A stretch of DNA of 64,000 nt from Klebsormidium nitens (GCA_000708835.1 DF237354.1:20328-84327), one strand, 5' to 3'. Positions 29,000-41,800 are shown, numbered from the stretch's first letter. The notes: generated by a model not told the origin, from the letters alone. Made by a program: numbers and translations.

Positions 29000-29729
29000 G
29001 TCATAACGCGAAGAGGGTGCAAGGTCTACAGTTGAAAACCGATTTCAGATGCACTTTGCCACTTAGCTTCCGGAACCCTCATAAGTTTACCAGGACCACT
29101 GCACTGATCTTGCGTTTTCTCTGGTAACCTTCATCAGATACCGCTATCAAGGCTCATCAGCAATAATATCGATATCCGAGCCTAATGAAGCAGCAATGAG
29201 GACGACATTCTGGGCCGCAATCCCGTGACTGCCCAGATAGAGGGGTTTCAGAGTCGAAGGAGCTAGAGTGGTGCGCACCATCAGAGCACGCGTCTTTCTG
29301 GACTAAGAGCATTTATCATTCAAGCGGACGGTGGTGATGACGACACTACTCGCTTCCTAGGCTTCCGCCAATGCCGGAAGTGGGAGTCTTCCAGCAGTGT
29401 TGAAGTCGGTACAATCAGACTGCTCGCATCAGCGGGGATACAGTCAACGGAATTCTCAGGCCTATTTCCAAATTCAGTCCGTTCGTGCTGGCTGTACAAT
29501 AATCTGCCTCTTAAAAAAGCAATATGTTAGACCTGCTCCAGAGCTTCGAGTCCAAAGACTCTGCTTCTATCCTTACCCGGGAGCCAATGTTTCGTCGCCG
29601 TAGCTCCTCCTTACTCCGAAGATGGACACGTCTCTTATAGCCCGTGCGCATCAAAGGCATGGGGCGGAGATTGTGGATCATTATCTTTGACGAAAGATCA
29701 CACGGCGATCTGGCGCAAACCAGACACCA

Positions 29730-29761
29730 GGGGGCTTCTTATGTCGGGGGCTTCTTATGTC
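29730..29761. repeat. Perfect 16-bp tandem duplication
   Basis: GGGGGCTTCTTATGTC occurs twice in direct succession. Confidence 0.9.
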
Positions 29762-30009
29762 CCCATAAACGTTACTGCTTTATCAAAGCTCAACGTGCCC
29801 CTGTTGGAGACGTGTTCACAACGAACAAGACCGGCTTCTCGAGCTGGGTCGGAGCGGTTTCTTTCAGTCAGTTCATGTCCCTGCAATTTCGCCTGAAACG
29901 GAAGCCTCCGGAACCGTTCAATTGCCACTTTGCTGGAGCAGATTGCTCCGCTTAGGCCCAGGTTTGCCTCCGGCTTGAGGACGCCCGTGGGTGCTCGTAC
30001 TGCGCGACT

Positions 30010-30136
30010 TTTGAATCGCCCCTTTCTCAAGATCTGCCGTGTCTTCTCCGTAAGGGTGTACTCCGTCGACAATGAAAGAAAAGCCCGCCGAGCGCCGTTG
30101 CCTCAGTAGTTCACAACTTGCTTGTCTCTAAGTCGG
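30010..30136 (+). repeat. Dispersed repeat, copy 2
   Basis: Matches 19,971-20,115 in the same orientation, including GACAATGAAAGA and CGCCGAGCGCC. It lies just beyond the right side of the C-type array. Confidence 0.55.
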
Positions 30137-31904
30137 CAAGAACTGCAAAAACTGCAAAAACGCACCTGATCTAAAGACGTCGGCGGCTTTCATGCTTCTA
30201 AGTAGCCGTTTTTGGCCTTTCGAACTAAGGGCTAACATCATCCACTACGAACGGGCACGCGCCTTTGGTGGAAATTCTCTCACAGGGGCGCGCCACTGGC
30301 GCGCTTTGCACCTTTTCTGAAGTCAGCCCCGACTATTCTCCGCAAAAATGACGGAGGACCCGGAAGACGCCCCGGTTTGAGGGAGTTCCAGAAGCTACAA
30401 CCTAGCGGGGCCGGTTCGCTTCTGTGCTTCTACATGAGTCTGACGTGCTTGTTTATCTCAATCTGATTGCCAGATACTTGCACATTCCTTTGCATTAATC
30501 ATGGTAAGATGCTGAACGGTTGGAAAGCATCTCGTTCGTGCATCCGGTGAAGATAGCGTGAGTAATTGCTTCAATACCGTTCGTGGGCTGTGATTGACCA
30601 TTCATGGCTAGCGGGAACTCGCACAAACCATTGGGCGATTTTGATGCGTCATCAGGAGCCCGCACACCTGGATTCCATCTTTGTCAGGAGGAATCTTGTG
30701 CATCGCCTCTGCTTTACATCCCGTAATACTTTATCGAAGGAGTCTCAAGGCTCCAGCTTGGCGATTCCAGAGCTCGTGGCTCTTTCACAAGCCGGTAGCT
30801 ATGCGCCTGCTCCTGGCTTACAATCTGGATGCTTCTTACATTGGTGCTGTGCTTTGTTGGTCGGAATCACCGTTTCTTTGATGCTGAAACCAGGTCCATG
30901 CCAATCTGGTTGGCATGTATTCCTAATTGCTTAATCTCGGTTACGCAGCATTTCGTTTGGCCTTCGCATCATTTTCTTCTTTTGGATTGCTCCGTGCTGC
31001 CACGTGGCACTTTAACATTTCAAAAATGGTCCGTGCCTCCTGCCAAGATGCTTCACCCTTGGACATCACCTGGATCCGTTCAGCGCAAGCGCCTTCATAC
31101 GCCTCAACTTCTTCGGCGTTCTCTTGAAGAGGCCTCGCAAGCGTTAAAATCAAGGACGAGGTGGACAGAGTCCACTATTGTAACCTTCCTTTCCGATTTC
31201 TGCCCTGCACAAGTTCCCTGTTCTTTGTCCTTCCACTTTTCTATGTAAGCCTGACATACTTGACCTCTACAAGGAGATATCGGCTGTGATGGCGGCAAGG
31301 AATGAGCTGAAGTCTTTCAGTGCTCACACTCGTGTCGATCTATGATGCCGACTTAATTTAGGGGAAGTACCTTGTTTACGATCAGAACTGGGTTTTCAAA
31401 GAAGGTGCGACAGCAATTCCGCGTTCCACTTCAGCACATCTGGGCGAGTCAACGATTCAAGATGCTGGAATGCAGTGATCACAGAAGAGAATAATCTGCC
31501 GAGTCCTGGATCTCTGTTGGTGAGGATGTTGCTCTTGTCGTTTGAGCAGCAGGTCTGCTCACGCAAAATTGGATCGACTGATGATGCCAGAACCCAATGC
31601 TCAGAATTAGCTGATGGTCCGTGACGCCAAATGAGGCTCATAAAGAGTCCATCTCGGGAAAGGATCTCAAAGGCACGGCAGAGTTAGTCTCGTTGAGCGG
31701 TGCATTTGCATGACGATAACATATTTTGGGCACTTCAGGACCAATCAGAGGGGTAAGCAGATTGGTTACCGAGCCTGGCGGATTGTGAATAGGCATCATT
31801 CTATCGGAAAAGAGAGAATTTTTGAGAAGAGCTCCGATACTTTCCAACCTTTCCTGTCCGTTCCTCACATCACGTACCCATTCTCCTAAACCTGGGACGT
31901 TTTC

Positions 31905-31980
31905 GCATCGACCGTGAGCACGAAGCTCTGAGAAAATCGGGCTCATTGACCGTTTCCGCAGCAGCGAGTCGCAATCGTAG
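31905..31980 (+). repeat. Array-associated segment, plus copy
   Basis: Contains GACCGTGAGCACGAAGCTCTG, then ATCGGGCTCATTGA and GCAGCAGCGAGTCGCA. It matches 50,640-50,710 and, inverted, 22,655-22,702. Confidence 0.6.
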
Positions 31981-32289
31981 GATTTTGTCGCTTTTCGGTG
32001 CTGTTGTGGCATAGCGAGAGCGATCCAGCGATTGAGGCCTATAATTGCATAGCTTCACTGCGTAGACCCCTTTCCGTACCATCTGCATGCGTTGAATCAC
32101 ATGCTACTCTTTCTGCATTCCACTTCTACGGCGCTTTTCCTTTCAAATTTTCTCTCGACCACTGTGCTAGAAAAGCTGTCTCGATCTGAAGGCTTGACAG
32201 TCGCAACGATAAAGTTAACTATAAGGCAATACCAATCAAGGCAATTTCCGAAATTGATCCTCAAGTTGACTAGCCACCATCTCTTCCGT

Positions 32290-32880
32290 GATCGGTTCCG
32301 CCACGAAGCGGGCGCCGGCCGCGCTCGCGGAGCGGCCCAGTCAAGAAAGTCAAGAAGCATGAGACGAGACGTTACCAAAGAGGTCTCCCGAGCAAAGAGC
32401 TTCGGCTGCCAATTGCATGCGTGCAGAGCCCGTTCTCCGCGCGCGACCATCGCGCAGCACGTCTGGTGTACGCGCGCATCGCGGCCGCGCAGCGCAAAAG
32501 GGGCCGCCGTGGCCGCCGTGGCCGATACAGCTGCCCGTTCTGGGCACTCTGCCGCGCGCGCGGTCTGAGCTTCTCGGCCAGGCAAGAAGTGGGGTTGACG
32601 AGGGGTTGACGAGCTCACGCGCGACCGGGCGGCCAGATTCGCCACGTCGGCAGCGCAGGAAAAAAACCGCTTCTAGCAGAATAGCTGTGTCCCGCGTGGC
32701 CGGGCCAAGCCCAGTGCGGGCTTGGCCATATCCGTCCAGATGCTGCGCGCTTGCGCTGAAGTATAGCACAGTGATACAAAGGTGGGCGCGCAAAGAGCAC
32801 CTGTGACTGTCACTACGTCGAGCGGCGCCCGCCGCGCTGCACAGGTGCGCGCACAACGGAAAGCCGCAGGCGACTGCTGT
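32290..32880 (+). repeat. GC-rich block B1
   Basis: First B-type block. Lines shared with B2-B4 are GGCCGCGCAGC, GTGGGGTTGACGAG with GAGCTCACGCGCGACCGG, the GCCGGGCC step and AAAGAGCACCTGTG, ending in GCGCCCGCCGCGC and AGGTGCGCGC. Confidence 0.7.
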
Positions 32881-35371
32881 CGCCAACTCAGAAGATGTTT
32901 CGACGCAGTCTTTAAGGGAGTAGAAGAGCAGGATGATTTTCGAAATCGGAGTACGCATCATATGCGCACATTTCGGAAGGCCTTGGTTGAGGAAAATACC
33001 TCACACTTCGCCACTCTACCGTCACCTTCTCGCTACAGACCAGGCCCCTTGACTTGCTCCAGGGCGTTTCTTTGGTGACCATTTGGCGACATTCCTGGAA
33101 GTTTGAAGGCAATGACGATCAGAGAACCTGGGAAGTACGTCTAAGAAGTACGTCTAATATCCTGGCCAAAAACCCATAGTTACTCGAAACGAGAGGAGCC
33201 AGAATCAGTGCGCACCGTCAATCGTAGTCCGTGGGAAAACACCGTGACGCCGCGGTCCTTTGATCTAGGAGGCGCTCTGGAAAAGAATCAAACGTCCTTT
33301 TAGTATAACGGTGGGAAATTACGTCTCATGGCAGCTTCTCTTTTTCTATCATCCTGATCGCAAGCTCCAGACGAATCCAACTTTCAGAGTTGAACTCGAG
33401 TGTTGAGGGCGAAAATCTGCATGTCGGGGTGATGATGAAGGTGACAACATATCTGGCGAAGTAGTCCAGAGTCCGCTGTTGTCCTTCTGATGCCGCTCGC
33501 AAACTGCCGGCGCCGTACGGCCGTAGGACTGGTCTTAGATTTTCTTCTTCCCAAGTACAAGGCGGGCTCGACGTCTGACCCGTGTCCTGGTTCATCTTTA
33601 CCTGGGCTCAGTCGTAGCCGCTTATTCACAGAGATCTCGAGATGAAACTGGTGCGAAGTAGACCTATTGTGTCTCACCTGGTTGTACCCTGATAGTCTCT
33701 CCAAGTGACGAGTATACTGTGTATGACAGCAACCACTCAAAAGCAGGTCAAGTTCCACGGAACCCACAGAACGTTCCAATTCCATCCTCTTCTATCATCA
33801 AGCTTTTCCAGTGATGCCGGTGCTGGAAAATGATGACCCCAGGTCGGAACACCCACCCCTTTGGCAATCGACACAACTATCGGGATTCGGGTTTGTTAAC
33901 GTTGCACCCTTTCAAAACGCTTGCTTTAATCTGGTCTTTCGATCCTGGGCCATGAACTTGAAACGACGCTGGGTGGGCGTGGCCTTATCTTATCAATCCA
34001 CCGCTGCGTTATCCGTTGCCGAGCCATGTTAACGTTTGAATTGCTTCAGGTCTTGTGCATGGGGACGTCGGAATCCGTTCCTCGAAAGTCGACTGGTAGT
34101 AGCCCTTATCTCCCAAAAGGCAGCTGGTGCAATCGGATCCTCCTTGTGAAAAGGAATGGTTTTAAGATTCAAGTACACGGCTTGCTGGAGTAGTGTGTGC
34201 GTCCCTTTTGCGGCGACTTGCTTGTTCCGGGCAGTTATGTTGGAGTCATACCAAGGTTTTTCGCCATGTGAAGGACATGGGATTGACAACGCTAGTGAGC
34301 CCTGGCTGCGGCTCAACTTGAAACGAGGCTCGTCAGTCACCTTCGTTGTCGTGGATTTTGCTTTTATTGTATCAAATCTTGCTAGCATAGCAAAACAAAG
34401 CAAGTGATGACAAGTATTTGGGAAACCGGCGCTTCTCAGAGCTCCCTCTGGAGCGTGGAACGCAGATTGCTTCAATGTTTCTAACGGCGAAGTCGTAGTT
34501 TCTGAATGGTCAGGATTCAATTGGGTTGCCTTTGGCAGTCCATGACGACCGCCGGCCAGTCGTAGAGGCAGTGGAGAAGGGCTGTCATTCTCGAGCGACT
34601 TCGATTACGGCCCTTCTTGTTGCAATTACAAGCCGCTCCCTGGTAACATATCGGACATGTACAGGAGAGAATAAGCAGACGATTGGCGGTGACAAGAGTC
34701 TAAGTTGATGCTAGCCCGTGAAATCCTGCACCTCCTCCTCCTGGGATAAAACAAAACCAGCGTTTTTTCAAAGTCACTTCCGTTTGTGTTTACAAAGAAT
34801 TCTACTAGGGACCTAACATATTTTTTTCACTGCCGTTCGGCTACGGTTCTTCTGGTATTGCGACCAATAGCGATCAGATCCTATATAGATAGCAGGCTTA
34901 AGATCCCAGACCGATGTTCTTGACTGCCCTTGGCTTGAGAATGAAAAAGCAACTGTGAATCAAATTGAACAGTAGTGATGATGACACGGATCGCTCCCTA
35001 GGCCTACACAAAAGCCCGGCATCATCATTACTCTTTGAAGCCGCAACAAGCCGACTGCTTGAATGAACTCATTGCTTTTCCCAACCGAAAAAGAGAGCCA
35101 AAAAGCTGCTCAGGGCTATCTTCAAGTCCAATCCTTTCCAGCTGGCCGTACCAGATTTAGGCGCCTTGGGAACTTACAAAACGACCCACTGCAAATCCCC
35201 TTCCCGTGATGGACAGATCTTCTGACGAGGTTCTCGCCAGAGTTGCTTCAGACATGAATGAGGACACTAGGTTTACTCCGCAAAGACTTGCTCTGGTAAG
35301 ATGGTCTCGAAGAAGAAGCGCCCTGTCCGATGTAAATTCCGTTCGTTTGTTCCGACTTTCAACTTCTCGTG

Positions 35372-35440
35372 GCAATTGGACCAGCTAGGTCGCGGCTTCG
35401 CACGGCTAGCGGCCGCGCGCCGGTAGACGGCGAATCGCGT
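35372..35440 (+). repeat. GC patch U, copy 1
   Basis: CTCGTGG...TTGGACCAG, then CGCGGCTTCGC and GCGGCCGCGCGCCGG. It matches 54,241-54,330. It is present between Q and N in the first and last BA units but absent from the two central ones. Confidence 0.6.
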
Positions 35441-35599
35441 GGGCGCAACGATCAGATCCTGATTACCCAACGCTTTCTTCAATTACCTCTTCTCTGGATT
35501 GAAATTGACGCAAATTGATGCAAACACGATCATGAAGGCTGTGCCTAACATGGTTAGATGAGATCACAGATGTGACAAGCCAGCATATGCATCCAATCA

Positions 35600-36060
35600 A
35601 CAATCGGTTTCACCCCGCGGCAAGCCGCGCTTGCAAAGCCGACTAATCCATTCTAAACGAGGGACAAGGCATCAGGAAATACGAATTCTTCCCCCTGACC
35701 GCGGCCCCTTGGCTGGCGTTGCATGCGCAGCCCGGCCGGGGCATAGCCTTTTCGCCTCGCGCGGCCGCCGCACAGTCTGGTGGCGGCCGCGCAGCTTGAA
35801 AGCCGTCTCGCCAGCGCGGCCGCGCCGCTCTGGACACTCGGCCGCTCAGGCAAGCGCTGTCGCGCGCGCGCTTAAAGCTGGCCGGACACGACACCAGGGC
35901 GTCGGATGTGGCTCGGCAAGTCATGGCGAATGGCCGGTGGTGAGAAGCACGGTTGAATCGCGCGCGCGCAAAGGGCGCCCTGGCCGTGCATGTACGCGCA
36001 TACTGTGACGAGTCGCAGGCGGCGCGGCCACGGCCATTTTAACACTTGTCGACGCAACCT
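35600..36060 (+). repeat. GC-rich block A1 with 9-bp hairpin
   Basis: A-type block. GCGGCCGCC (35,761-35,769) and GGCGGCCGC (35,782-35,790) form a perfect stem around a 12-base loop containing CAGTCTGG. Downstream come a CG-rich alternating tract, GAGAAGCACGGTTGA and GCGCGCGCGCAAAGGGCGCC, all shared with A2-A5. Confidence 0.75.
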
Positions 36061-37457
36061 GCAGGCCAAATCAAACGGCTGAACCGAATTTTAAAGGCGT
36101 ATCATATGCGTGATCTAGACGATCCGAAGTTGAGGAAGGAGCTGTCAAAGCCACGCCACCTTCGCTCTTAGCTTCCGAAACGTTTGCCAGTCGGAGGCAC
36201 GCTGACCAAAGTGGCGCTGTTTTCCGGCGACTTGTACGTCTCTCGTTTGGTTCTGGCATGAACAACCAGAAATAAGGAGGCGATGATGACGAAATACAGA
36301 TCTGGGCAGTACGTCTGTCGTGACTGCCCATGGCTCTTTCCTCTACGGTCGAAGGAGCCAGGTCCATATAGTGTGCGCCGTCTATCATTACTTGCGTCCG
36401 AGACTTGCGCTACGTCGTCCGGATATTCGAAGTTTCATTGTACGGCGCTTCGCGAGATGATCAAACGTGTTCTCTAGTTTTATAGCTTGAGATGGAGCGC
36501 TATCCATCTCACCGCAATGCCATATTGAATATCTGACGTTGAGAATGAAGCGCGAAGTGCCTGGCAGGCCGATCCAGAGACTGCGGTGATGATGCAGGTT
36601 TAGCAATGCAGCTGGGCGGATCGTTCCACACATGCATTTTTTCACTGAGCCGCTGGCACCTCGCCTGCTCCTCGTACACAAAGCATTACTCGCTCTATGA
36701 TCTGATTCCTTGTCCCAAAGGTATGAAAGGCGCTTGTCGTAACGAGACGGCCTTCTATTCAATGGGCCTGTCACAAGCAAGTTGCTTCCACTCCTTACAA
36801 CTCTGTTACAGGAAGGTTGTCACACTGTCAATACTTCTGTGGTCTGTCCCCATAAGATTGCCTGAATCAAGGACTCTTGGCTTGGCGGCGACACGACGCC
36901 AGGTGACGCGCTAGATTGTGGGTGATCGTCTTAATGCGCTAGCAAGAGGTATTTTCCAAGGGTTCGGTGGTCAACAGACTCCTCTCAATGGCACTTTGAT
37001 GGTTGCCTTACTTATTCAAGGTAAGGTCTTCAGTCTTCGGACCCGCCAAAACCTTTCAGGCTGCCGTTCTGTTGAAATTTTCAGGTAAAGCTATCAGTAA
37101 TTTAAACGAGTTCCTTAGCAGGCAGGTAGAAATGCTTTTAGGTCCGAAAGAGTTTTCATAAAGGCCCGTCGCTTCCTGGAGCACTTGCGGACATAGGAGA
37201 ATGGTGGTAATGACCACACGTTTGCCTAATGAAGGCCGGGAGTCGAAAGACTTTTCGAAGCTATGACGCCGTCACATTCCAATGAGTTTGGCTGCGGAAC
37301 TGCTCTTTTCAGAGACATTGCCGTCCTCGACGCTTCAAGTTGCGTCATCATCAACTTTGAGTGGGTGCTTGTGCTGGCCGGACCTTGGCTTGCATCTTGA
37401 GATCTACGTGTACTACCTGCTCAAGTGTAACTTTGGTGACAGTGATGGATCTCGAAC

Positions 37458-37495
37458 GTTCAAAAAGTTTCAAAAGGTTCAAAAGTTTTCAAACG
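37458..37495. repeat. TTCAAAA tandem repeat
   Basis: Four imperfect copies of a 9-10 bp unit containing TTCAAAA, in the spacer after the Q module. Confidence 0.75.
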
Positions 37496-37944
37496 ATTGT
37501 CTGTCTTAATGACGGGGGTCCCTAACCCGTCGATGAGCCATAAAATTCAGTGACGAGTACCCTTACTCGGTAGATAACTCTCACAAAAAAACGCACTGAC
37601 CATCCGTTCGTTGATTCTAATCTTAGCACCTTCCACCTTCGTGGGCGCTTCTTCTGAGCGCTCGAATGGGGCGCCTCGGCAATGACGGGATTCGAAATCT
37701 TACTAGATGAATGGAAATTCTCGCCCCTCCTTGCAGACGCTAAACATATTGCAACTCTGATCTTGCTGTACGTTTTCCCGGTTTCAAAACGCTGTCGCGT
37801 ATGGTGCCTTCTTACACCTGTTCCGGATCGAACTCGACAGTGGCAATGATGCAAACAAGATCATGAAGGCTGTGCCGATTTGCGCGGCAAGATCAGATCC
37901 CAGCGTGACAAGCCACCATCCATTCAATCACATTAATGGTTTCA

Positions 37945-38370
37945 CCCCGCAGCAAGCCGCGCTCGCGAAGCGGGCTGTTCAAGAAGCGAAGGACGAGGCA
38001 TCAGAGATACGAGTCGGAAATAGTCCCCAATCGCGGCCCCTTGACTGGTGTTGCACGCGCAGCCCGGCCGCGCACGGCCTTTTTGCCGCGGGCGGCCGCT
38101 GCCTACTCTGGTGGCGGCCGCGCGCGCAGCTCGAAGGCCGTCTTTTGGCCCGCCGCGGCGGCTCCGTTCGGCCGCTCAGGCAATGGCTGCCACGCGCGCG
38201 CTTAGAGCTGGCCGGACGATGTCGGCAAGTCATGGCGAGTGGCCGGTGGCGAGAAGCACGGTTGAGACGCGCGCGCGCAAAGAGCGCCCTGGCCGCGCAT
38301 GTGCGCATACATGAACGCCGCAAGAGTCGCAGCCGGCCGCGGCCAGCTTCAAAACTTGTCGAAGCAACCT
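37945..38370 (+). repeat. GC-rich block A2 with hairpin
   Basis: Second A block, 2.3 kb after A1, so two A units stand next to each other without a B between them. The hairpin arms GCGGCCGCt...GGCGGCCGC near 38,090-38,120 are nearly intact, and the GAGAAGCACGGTTGAGACG line is conserved. Confidence 0.72.
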
Positions 38371-39249
38371 GCAGGCCAAAATTGAACAGCTAAATCGAAT
38401 TCCCAAGGCGTATCTTATGCGTTGTTTGGAAGGTCTGAGGATGAGGAAAGAGCTAACACCACGCCGCCCTCGCTTCCGAATCGTTTTCTGCCAGGTACTA
38501 GGCACGCTGATCTGAGTGACGCTTTTCTGTTGACTTGTAGTCCCGTTCCCTTCCAGTATTATAAGCAAAAGTTTGAAAGGGCAATGACGGGAAAATGTAA
38601 AGTTGGGCAGTGCGTCTTTCGTGACTGCCCATCCGCTCAGCCGCTCGTCGGTTATTACAGAAGCCATTGTCAATACCGTGCGCGCGTCCACCGCATCTGC
38701 GTTAGACTGCGCTAATTTCATCGATCGTTCATCACACGGCGCCTTGGGGGATGATTCCCTGTCTTTTAGTGAAGGCGTGACAAGAAGTTCTCGCATGGCA
38801 GCCCGTCTTCGCATCGATTTCCTTCTTGCAAACTCCAACACACGAGCAATGGTAAACAGCAAACCTGAGTGCGGTCAGGCTAATCGAGGCATCGTCGTGG
38901 CAATGAAAGTGTACAGCTGGGCGATCCGGCGCCCACGTGCCCAGTTTGCGGTCTTCCTGAGTCCCTGGTGCTTCTGTAACATTTTAGACATTCTTGGTAG
39001 CGCTTTTCTCAACAGGGCTTCAAGATCACTGGTTTTTCACCATTTTGCTGCTTTCCACTCTTTGTCTCTGGTGATTCAAGGCCGTTGATTATACAAGTAG
39101 CTTGAGACGGGTCTGGATGTAAAGTGATTCCATAACGTGAAGCCTGTCAACTCGCACTTCCTAGAGGACTTCCCAATGGACGAGTATGCTACTCTTGATA
39201 ACAGCTGTTGGCATCAGAGGATAAACTCCTGCGTGAATCTGCCATACCA

Positions 39250-39264
39250 CCCTAAACCCCTAAA
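39250..39264. repeat. Two plant-type telomere-like motifs
   Basis: CCCTAAA at 39,250-39,256 and 39,258-39,264, one base apart. Two units are few, so this may be chance. Confidence 0.3.
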
Positions 39265-39739
39265 CACTCTGCCAATACTTTTCATTTGAGTGAGTCAGAA
39301 TCTGCTTATGGGCGAGGAAGTTCCTCTCAATGGTGATGCGGGAGACATAACCGGCTCGCCAACGTTGGATTAATTCTCTCTCGGACGCCCGATGAACGAT
39401 ACGATCACAACAACCAGCTTACTTTTTTCTGAGTGTGGTAGCAACGGGAGGCAGTCAGAGTTCATTCGGGTCTAATGCTCTTGAGATGTGATTCGATTCT
39501 GCCTTCCAGCCCGAACTACACAATCGAGACAAGGTCAGGTGAACTGAAAACCATTCATAGAGATTGGAAACGTATTCGCATCTGCACAGTCAGCTTCGCC
39601 TTAAAGCCGGGCTGCCGGGCGCACCGACCGGTTGATCCTCTACCGGTCGCTGTCTGTACGTCCGCTTCCGAACTGCTTGGCTTCGTCCCTGCCAGGTATA
39701 ATACCGCATCCTCTCAATCTCGTACAAAAAGTGGGCGCG

Positions 39740-39850
39740 CACGCAATGAGCATCCTTGGACGCGCCGACACTTTTAGCCGCGCTCCCGCGCAGGTGCGCG
39801 CACGCGAAGAAGAGCCGTAGTCGGCCGCGCGCGGCCAGCCCAACTTCTCC
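39740..39850 (+). repeat. Partial GC-rich block (3' half, B type)
   Basis: GGGCGCGCACGCAA and GCGCAGGTGCGCGCACGCGAAGA match the 3' half of B2 and B3. The 5' half of the block is missing. P follows at about 40,070 and an N core at about 40,460. Confidence 0.6.
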
Positions 39851-41269
39851 TTTCAAAAAATACATGCTAAAATCGAACGGCCGATCGCCTTAGCAAGCAG
39901 ATTACAGTGCGAGCCGTTTGGAAAGTCTACGATTGAGAAACAAGCTCACACCTCGTGACCTCACTCTTACTTTCCGGAGTAGTCGCCACTTGTTACGCCC
40001 GTTTATCTGGCGCCTTCTTTGTAACTCTTCACCTAATTCCTCCTTTCATTAATACTCCGGAGGGTTGAAAGGGCAATGACAGAAGCTCTGTGTTTGTGGA
40101 CCCCGTTGTTCAACGTGACTTCCCACAACTGTCAGGAGATCTGGAGGAGTCCAATCAGGGCGCGCCGGCGTCAGATCGTCGTTCACATCACATCATGCCG
40201 CATTCGTCCGCTTGTTCATTAAAAGGCGCTCTGACTGATTATCCAAATCGGTGCTCCAGATTGAGCGTGACCGGAATGTTCTCCATGCAGCCCGAGCTTG
40301 TTTTTGGTTCTCCTCGATGTAGAGTCAGACTCCAAACATACTGCAAACAACGTAAATACCACCAAACATTTCGCATTCCGCTTCTGCACTGACAGTCTGT
40401 ACGGTTTTCTTTTGAACTTATGCTGTTTGGTAACGGGAATTACAATATCTATTCCAAATCAAAATTGACGGTGGCAATGATCAACATTCAAGTCCTGCTA
40501 ATCGAGGCAGGAAAAATTGTGTCAGTGATGCTATTGAATCTAAGAAGATGTTAACAATCTGCGCATCGCGTTCAATACGGGCTGAGCTATGCTTTTAAGT
40601 AGTGTTTGCTATCTCCGAGCTATTGGACAACAGGATGGAACGTGCCACGTGCACGCGCGTTCGTCCTTGCACAAGTTTCAAACCAAGGCCAATTTCCTCT
40701 TAAGCTGCGTTCGTGTCTTCCAACTTCGATTTTGTTGGCCCAAAAAACTGACAATGTTGACCGCCGACCATGAAGCACCAAGCTCTGACTTATATTAAAA
40801 TGGGCTCACTGATCAATCAGTTCTGACGTCAGCGACTCGCATGCTCTTGCGACGCATAGATCAGACACACTGCCACCATGGCAAGAGCTTTACGAAGATG
40901 GACGACTATGCCAAACGCAGCGGCCTTCTTCTTGCAAGCTTCCGTCTGCCAATACCCCTTGTCGTTCTCCGGTTAAGCGCCCAGGTAATTTTGTACCATG
41001 CTTGATCGAGCTAGAGTTGTAGAACCTACGGAACCACGCAGACGCCTTTGCGGTAGTCTCTGCGTCGACTTCGAGTCATTTGGAAGCGCTTGCTGTGCTG
41101 TTCTCTAAGGCTTCTCCTTTGGACTTGCTTTCACATACGGTGTGCCTTGATTCCGCTCCGACTTGAAATTTTTGACACTGGCAATGATGAATATAATCTG
41201 AATGCTATGCCAATCTTGGCAGTTCAAACTCCTCGATCACATTTACTAGCCAACATTCCAACCTTAATC

Positions 41270-41800
41270 GGTGCCGTCACGAAACCGGCCGCGCTCGAAA
41301 AGCGGACCAGTCAAGAAAGTAAAGAAGTATGGGATGAGGCATCACTGAAAGATATCCCGACCGTAGCGCTTTGGCTGGCACGCGCGTAGAGCTCAATCCC
41401 CGCTCGCGGCTGCTGCGCATTCTGAACTACGCGCAGATCGAGGCCGCGTAGCTCAAAAGGGCCCGCTGTGGCCGCCGTGGGCAGGAGTTTCGGCCGCTAA
41501 GGTAGTGGGGTTGACGAGCTCGAGCGCGACCGGTCGACCAGATGCCCCACATCGGCAGCACAGTTACAGCCGTGCCTCGCACGGCCGGGCGCTCACTGGG
41601 CTTGTCCGAAACCGTCCAGATATTGCGCGCGCTCGCGCCGGAAAACAGCACAGTGGTTCAAAGACGTACGCGCACAGAGCACCTGTCGTCGCCACTGCCA
41701 TTCCGAGTCGAGCGGCGCCCGCCGCGCCGCGCGGGTGCGCGCGTACGGCGAAGAGCCGCAGGCGGCTGCTGCCGACAGCTCGAAACTTGTTTCGACGCAG
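41270..41800 (+). repeat. GC-rich block B2
   Basis: B-type block with GTGGGGTTGACGAGCTCG, GCGACCGGTCGACCAGATGC, AAAACAGCACAGTGGTTC and CGCCCGCCGCGCCGCGCGG. It is followed by GAAACTTGTTTCGACGCAG, the standard block end. Confidence 0.72.

Larger units (their letters stand above)
23300..29600 (+). repeat. C-type tandem array (about 4 units)
   Basis: The same modules recur in the same order. N cores lie at about 23,311, 25,010 and 27,894. GC-rich blocks lie at 23,500-23,930, 25,170-25,640, 26,955-27,080 (3' half only) and 28,090-28,500. P modules lie at about 24,200, 25,888, 27,326 and 29,190. Q modules, with CTTCCGC/GCCGGAAG, lie at about 24,344, 26,022, 27,468 and 29,330. P-to-P spacing is 1.69, 1.44 and 1.86 kb; removing the 0.42-kb insertion from the last gives 1.44 kb. 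Shared lines include CACCTTGTAAAATCA inside the blocks and GGTGCGCACCGT after P. Divergence is substantial and no open frame is conserved, so this is non-coding, satellite-like DNA. Confidence 0.75.
29601..31890. other. Spacer between the C-type and BA-type arrays
   Basis: No supported gene. It contains a perfect 16-bp tandem duplication (29,730-29,761), the second copy of the dispersed repeat (30,010-30,136) and short decayed coding-like stretches. For example, around 30,800-30,880 a frame reads LLAYNLDASYIGAVL, faintly like a Ty3-type RNase H motif, and 31,242-31,344 gives 34 open codons. These are too weak to name. Confidence 0.4.

Noticed and set aside
28321-29035. Long open frames across 28.3-29.0 kb on both strands
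   Set aside because: They run through the 200-N gap, which lacks stops, so their length has no meaning.
30566-31250. Ty3-like RNase H remnant
   Set aside because: The fragment LDASYIGAVL recalls the motif, but neighbouring catalytic motifs and a continuous frame are absent.
35631-38393. Protein genes in the GC-rich blocks (Ala/Arg/Gly-rich frames of 80-180 codons)
   Set aside because: Frames are open on several frames at once, shift between copies and end at different places. Low stop frequency in GC-rich DNA explains them.
39250-39264. Interstitial telomere array
   Set aside because: Only two CCCTAAA units are present, which can occur by chance.
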